From Malaya genurostris (lineage: Eukaryota; Arthropoda; Insecta; Diptera; Culicidae), in the NCBI RefSeq assembly GCF_030247185.1, contig NC_080572.1:123256928-123320927 (forward strand): DNA of 64,000 nt. The letters are read 5' to 3'. A program made the translations under genes and the position numbers. How positions within the stretch are numbered: position 1 is the stretch's first letter; each line of letters opens with the position of its first letter. The notes beneath the pieces were generated by a model. The model was not told the DNA's origin and did not search any database. It was given only the letters and a program-made list of their open reading frames with translations. Shown piece by piece: positions 60,549 through 64,000 of this stretch.

Positions 60549-60610
60549 TATAAAAGGGGAACCGTCGAAATTCGATCATTTCTTCTTGTGCGTTGGATGC
60601 AAGCAGACGT
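60549..60610 (+). promoter_or_regulatory. Core promoter: TATA box, initiator and DPE, copy 1
   Basis: TATAAAA is at 60549-60555. TCATT at 60576-60580 has its A (60578) as presumed +1. AGACGT at 60605-60610 occupies +28 to +33, the position and consensus of the arthropod downstream promoter element. TATA lies at -29. The three elements agree in spacing with RNA polymerase II core promoters, including those of insect LTR elements. Confidence 0.65.
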
Positions 60611-60700
60611 CGTGGGACCAGCAGCTTCGGAGAGTGCACCTTCTGCGTGGTTAAAAACCTCAAATGCTCAGGTCGCAACTCTCATTTAGATTTCAGTCGT

Positions 60701-61149
60701 CAGGTGGAGCAGTCGTCGATGAAAGCAAACCTTTTGCGTGGTATAAAGCCTCAAACGCTCAGGTCGTGCTCTCATTTGGACTTCAATTTCAGGTGGAGCA
60801 GTCGTCGTTGAAAGTAGACCTTTTGCGTGGTGCCAAACTTCAAACGCTTAGGTCGTGCTCTCATTTGGACTTCAATCGTCAGGTGGAGCAGTCTTCGTTG
60901 AAAGTAGACCTTTTGCGTGGTATAAAACATCCAACGCTTAGGTCGTGCTTTCATTTGAACTTCAATCGTCAGGTGGAGCAGTCGTCGTTGAAAGTAGACC
61001 TTTTGCGTGGTATAAAACCTCCAACGCTTAGGTCGTGCTCTCATTTGGACTTCAATCGTCAGGTGGAGCAGTCGTCGATGAAAGCAGACCTTTTGCGTGG
61101 TGCCAAACCTCAAACGCTTAGGTTGTGCTTTCATTTGGACTTCAATCGT
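60701..61149 (+). repeat. 90-bp tandem repeat, five units
   Basis: Units start at 60701, 60790, 60880, 60970 and 61060 (caggtggagcag), with period 90 (first 89). Each holds gaaagtagaccttttgcgtg and cttaggtcgtgctctcattt. Three carry TATAAA in ggtataaa. The period is 30 codons, so both a plus frame (60664-61164) and a minus frame (60772-61134) stay open. The unit resembles the leader just downstream of the promoter (agtgcaccttctgcgtgg), present once in copy 2 at about 61990-62080, so it is an expansion of that leader. Confidence 0.85.
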
Positions 61150-61164
61150 CGGGAGCAGCGGTAG

Positions 61165-61590
61165 TCAATAATAAGAGTTTTAGTTTTAGAATTGCAACTT
61201 TCTCTGAGTCTGTTCTGGGTTCTAAATTTAGTTCTTGAACTCAGGTCCGGTTCCTTATTCTAGAATTCTTCTATTCGGTTCTTTTTAGAACCATTATAAT
61301 ACTCTCAAAGAATTATGCGAAACTTTGCTTTACTCTATACAACCCATTTGATGGTCGTGACGAAAAATCGTCTTCAAGTTTCAGAGCTTAGTTCCGGAAT
61401 ATGGGTTTAGAATTCAGAGCCTGTGTGCTGAACTGGATTCTGGAAAAAGATTCCGGAATTGATTTCATTTTCGAAATTGTAGTTCTAGATCTAAAATCCA
61501 ACTGAATTCTGAGTCTGTTCTAAGTTCTGAATTTTGTTCTTGAACTCAGGTCCAGTTCCTAATTCCAGAATTCTTCAAATAGGTTATGTT
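61165..61590 (+). other. Sequence between the two promoter-bearing copies
   Basis: Contains an internal direct repeat: ctgagtctgttct followed by ttcttgaactcaggtcc near 61193-61255 recurs near 61509-61560. A 16-base stem-loop lies at 61277-61292. No coding frame is recognised. Confidence 0.5.
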
Positions 61591-61895
61591 TGTCGTGAAT
61601 ACGACTTACTTTACTATGGGGCGCCTTTTCAAAATTAGCCATATGGAAGAATGGACAGAACTTAATCGTGAATATCTCGACTTGTTTTAATGGCAGCAAC
61701 ATAATTCTTTCTCTATTTCATCAAAAATATGATCAGGAATTTGGGATAATATTTTGAACAGTGTGAGATAACCACAAACAAATTAAATTTTCTGAAAATT
61801 TCAAAACCAACGCGGAAAACTCTACTTTTGCTTGGGCTTTTCGCACAATGACGACGATTTCGAGGTAGTCAGGCACATATCTACATCTGAATGCG

Positions 61896-61960
61896 TATAA
61901 AAGCGGAATTGTGATCGAAAATCAATCATTTCTTCTTGTGCGTTGGATGGAAGCAGACGT
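61896..61960 (+). promoter_or_regulatory. Core promoter: TATA box, initiator and DPE, copy 2
   Basis: TATAAAA is at 61896-61902, TCATT at 61926-61930 (A at 61928), and AGACGT at 61955-61960, again exactly +28 to +33. TATA lies at -32. Upstream sequence differs from copy 1 by substitutions and small indels, yet the initiator-to-DPE spacing is unchanged. Confidence 0.65.
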
Positions 61961-62658
61961 CGTGGGAATGATTTAATCAACCAGCAGTGACGAAGAGTGC
62001 ACCTTCTGTGTGGTTAAAAACCTCAAACGCTCAGGTCGTAGTTCTCATTTGCCTTCCGGTCGTCAAGGCTAGAAGACGCATTAAACCAGTTTCGCATCAT
62101 TTGGCACTGCGTGCAGATGTGTCAGTTTGTACGCAAAACTAGTTTCAATTCAAGCAAGAACGATTGCATCAGCTGCTGGTGCTTTGCATTGGAGAGAAAG
62201 AAAACAAGAAACGAAAAGTGGACAACAAATGTTATCTAAAGAACTATTAAGATTACTTCTTTGAAATTCGAAGGTAGAAATCATCAGTGTAGAAATTTAG
62301 TGAAAATCCAAAATAATTTGATTTGGTTCGTGCACTTTTCGTTGTGCGAAAATCGTTCGAGATAAATGTTCCGAACTGTGCTAAATATCGTAGAGAACTC
62401 CACAATTTGGTCCTTCTAAAAGTCAGAAATGAATCCTGTACAGCATCTTGATAGTTTCTTTCAAAGAAATATGCAAATCCGAAATGAGATAATCGACGTC
62501 AAAACTCGTTGAAAATTTTAGTAGTAAAAAGAGGGAAAGTTTCGCAATTCACACAATCGATCAACTATCAATTCGAATTCGAAAGTGTAAAGAAACCGTG
62601 TCAGTTTTATTCGTATTCACGACATCCAGTTATATCTTTGACATTACACACCCGTACT

Positions 62659-63040
62659 TTTTTTTGAAAAAATCGACTTTTTGGGACTTCGAAAATATAT
62701 GAAAATTTTTCTAAGTCCCAGAAAGTTGATTTTTTCAAAAAAATTTTTTTTGAGATGACACTAAATTTCGATGTTTTATGCAGTTTTAAGAGTTTTGGCA
62801 TCAAAAAAAATTTTCGATTTTGGAAATTTCATGTACTCCCCCCTATGGTGCTTTTTCAAGATCGAAAATTGTCAAACCTTTACCACCGGGCAGCACCCCT
62901 TAAGCATGTCCGATTTAGGTCAAATTTTGCATGAAGGCTTTCTTCGAGGTGCTTAAACTTTTGAGCACTAGAACTTTACGAAAATAGAGTTGATCCCAAA
63001 ATTTTGGCACCATTATATATATAAGAGCGGTAAAAATCAA
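62659..63040 (-). repeat. Module 4: right palindrome arm and linker
   Basis: The right arm resumes at about 62659 (ttgaaaaaatcgactttttg) and ends near 62872. It is followed by the linker with caccgggcagcaccccttaa, agcactagaactttacgaaa and tatatatataagagcggtaa. The linker is the same as in modules 1 and 3. Confidence 0.85.
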
Positions 63041-63716
63041 CGTGTTTTGTCGGTTACGTCACTTATACCATCATATATCTGGAACCAAAAGTCACAACTA
63101 TTTGATCTTTGAACCTGATCAACGGCCCGACAGCAGCTTTCAAACGAGCCCAAGTTTGTTAAAAACGGATCAGCCATCTCTGAGAAAATTGAGCGCGTTC
63201 AAATACAACGCTTTTTGTCGGTTACGTCACTTATACAATCATATCTTCGAAACCAAAACTCACAGCCATTTGATCTTCGAACTTGATCAATGGTCCAACA
63301 GTAGCTTTCAAACGAGCCCGAGTTTGTTAAAATCGGTTCAGCCATCTCTGAGAAATTTGAGCGCGTTCAAATACAACGCTTTTTGTCGGTTACGTCACTT
63401 ATACAATCATATCTCCGGCACCAAAAGTCACAGCCATTTGATCTTTGAACTTGATCAATGGCTCGACAGTAGCTTTCAAACGAGCCCGAGTTTGTTAAAA
63501 TCGGTTCAGCCATCTCTGAGAAAATTGAGCGCGTTCAAAAACAACGCTTTTTGTCGGTTACGTCACTTATACAATCATATCTCCGGAGCCAAAAGTCACA
63601 GCCATTTGATCTTCGAACTTGATCAATGGCCGGACAGTAGCTTTCAAACGAGCCCAAGTTTGTTCAAATCGGTTCAGCCATCTCTGAGAAAATTGAGCGC
63701 GTTCAAATATCTTCGA
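63041..63716 (-). repeat. 168-bp tandem array, module 4 (four units)
   Basis: Unit landmarks at 63207, 63375 and 63543 are each exactly 168 bp apart; with the first unit this makes four, the longest array in the window. The plus frame 63042-63923 is open for 293 codons. A CA tract (63725-63749) and the terminal hairpin (63846-63863) follow. Confidence 0.87.
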
Positions 63717-63868
63717 AAAGTGCACATACATACACACACACACACACAGACATTTTCCGATCTCGACGAACTGAGTCGAATGGTATATAACACTATGGGT
63801 CTCCGAGGCTCCGTTCGAAAGTCGGTTTTTCCAGCAATTCTAATACCTTTCTATAGAGAAAGGCAAAA

Positions 63869-64000
63869 AAGCCTTCTCAGTCCACTTAGTGGAATTTTCA
63901 TATATCTTGAAAAATCACCATAAGGGGGAGCACATAAAATTTTCGAAATCGAAAAAAAATTTTTGATGCCAAAAGGCTTAGAATTGCATGAAACGTCGAG
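63869..64000 (-). repeat. Module 5 start, cut by window edge
   Basis: A new palindromic block opens with gccttctcagtccacttagt and includes most of the left arm up to catgaaacgtcgag, where the window ends. The tandem array therefore continues beyond the window. Confidence 0.85.

Larger units (their letters stand above)
60236..62658 (+). mobile_element. LTR-like insertion with two promoter-bearing direct copies
   Basis: Foreign DNA of about 2.4 kb splits the module-4 palindrome. Two direct copies start at 60236 and 61591 with TGTCGTGAATACGACTTACT. The second closes at 62624 with TTCGTATTCACGACA, the complement of the start, so this copy begins TG, ends CA and has inverted termini, as LTRs do. 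It would be about 1034 bp. The first copy follows the second through the promoter and about 100 bp of leader, then departs into a 90-bp tandem array and unrelated sequence. No gag, pol, primer-binding site or polypurine tract is seen. It may be an internally deleted BEL/Pao- or gypsy-type element; its exact class is unknown. 62625-62658 is extra sequence of unclear origin. Confidence 0.6.
50160..64000 (-). repeat. Higher-order tandem array of superfamily modules
   Basis: Four full or partial modules and the start of a fifth lie head to tail. Listed in plus-strand order, each holds blocks opening with CCTTCTTAATCCACCTAGTG-type sequence, a palindromic block, a 168-bp tandem array, a CA tract, the phrase gacattttccgatctcgacg, and a terminal hairpin CCTTTCTATAGAGAAAGG. 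The hairpins lie at 52027-52044, 57964-57981, 59814-59831 and 63846-63863. Modules: 50160-52049, 52050-57986 (with the R1 insertion), 57987-59838, 59839-63868 (with the LTR-like insertion), 63869 to the window edge. Modules are far more alike to each other than to dispersed copies, which implies recent tandem amplification or gene-conversion homogenisation. Confidence 0.88.

Noticed and set aside
60701..61149. Regularly spaced repeats that might be mistaken for a CRISPR array
   Set aside because: The units are contiguous 90-bp tandem copies without unique spacers, in a eukaryotic repeat.
60236..62624. Histone gene unit (promoter plus stem-loop)
   Set aside because: No histone coding sequence is readable in any frame between or after the promoters, so only the stem-loop match is reported.
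50160..64000. Helitron assignment for the superfamily because of terminal hairpins
   Set aside because: I see no CTRR end, no TC start and no Rep/helicase sequence. The resemblance is limited to a hairpin near one end.

Overview
This is eukaryotic, AT-rich, repeat-dominated DNA that best fits a mosquito (Culicidae) genome. The inference rests on the mobile elements. There is a relic closely resembling the mosquito Juan (Jockey-clade) retrotransposon, a DD37E Tc1/mariner-type transposase (the ITmD37E type known from mosquitoes), an R1-clade retrotransposon sitting in a (CA)n tract as reported for the Waldo/Mino lineages, a tRNA-like SINE, and many TA-flanked MITEs. I found no host gene, rRNA, tRNA gene or CRISPR array that I can support. 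Most long open frames outside the transposons lie inside repeats.

Layout. About 0-2.5 kb: nothing recognised. 2.5-3.97 kb: decayed Juan-like LINE. 4.2-13.1 kb: several old copies of an unnamed repeat superfamily (hairpin head, GT tract, ~168-bp units, conserved tail), plus a 627-bp MITE and a LINE-like poly(A) tail. 13.1-15.2 kb: gutted R1-clade LINE related to the younger one at 53 kb. 15.3-16.4 kb: inverted-repeat element. 17.9-19.9 kb: MITEs and superfamily copies, one nested in a MITE. 20.9-21.7 kb: tandem duplication of unknown sequence. 22.3-23.6 kb: mariner relic nested in a superfamily copy. 25.1-30.7 kb: MITEs, a SINE and an RT fragment. 30.9-32.8 kb: the most complete plus-strand superfamily copy. 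33 kb: LTR-type gag-like fragment. 37.6-38.9 kb: near-complete mariner with matched terminal repeats. 41.4-43.6 kb: superfamily copy. 43.7-44.6 kb: LINE endonuclease relic. 45.0-46.2 kb: DD37E transposon relic. 48.1-49.3 kb: inverted-repeat element.

From 50.16 kb to the window end the DNA is one higher-order tandem array of the same superfamily on the minus strand. Each ~2-kb module has 240-bp blocks, a ~320-bp palindrome, a 168-bp tandem array, a (CA)n tract, and a hairpin terminus. Two younger insertions interrupt it. One is a nearly intact R1-clade retrotransposon (53017-57852) placed exactly in a (CA)n tract, with gag-like ORF1 intact and ORF2 carrying a single in-frame stop. The other is an LTR-like insertion (60236-62658) inside a palindrome arm, with two copies of a TATA/Inr/DPE-type core promoter and a 90-bp tandem expansion of its presumed leader.

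The strongest candidates for something undescribed are the hairpin/microsatellite/168-bp superfamily and its higher-order array, which combines long palindromes with built-in landing sites for a microsatellite-targeting retrotransposon. All assignments come from reading the sequence and remembered family motifs. No database search was run.
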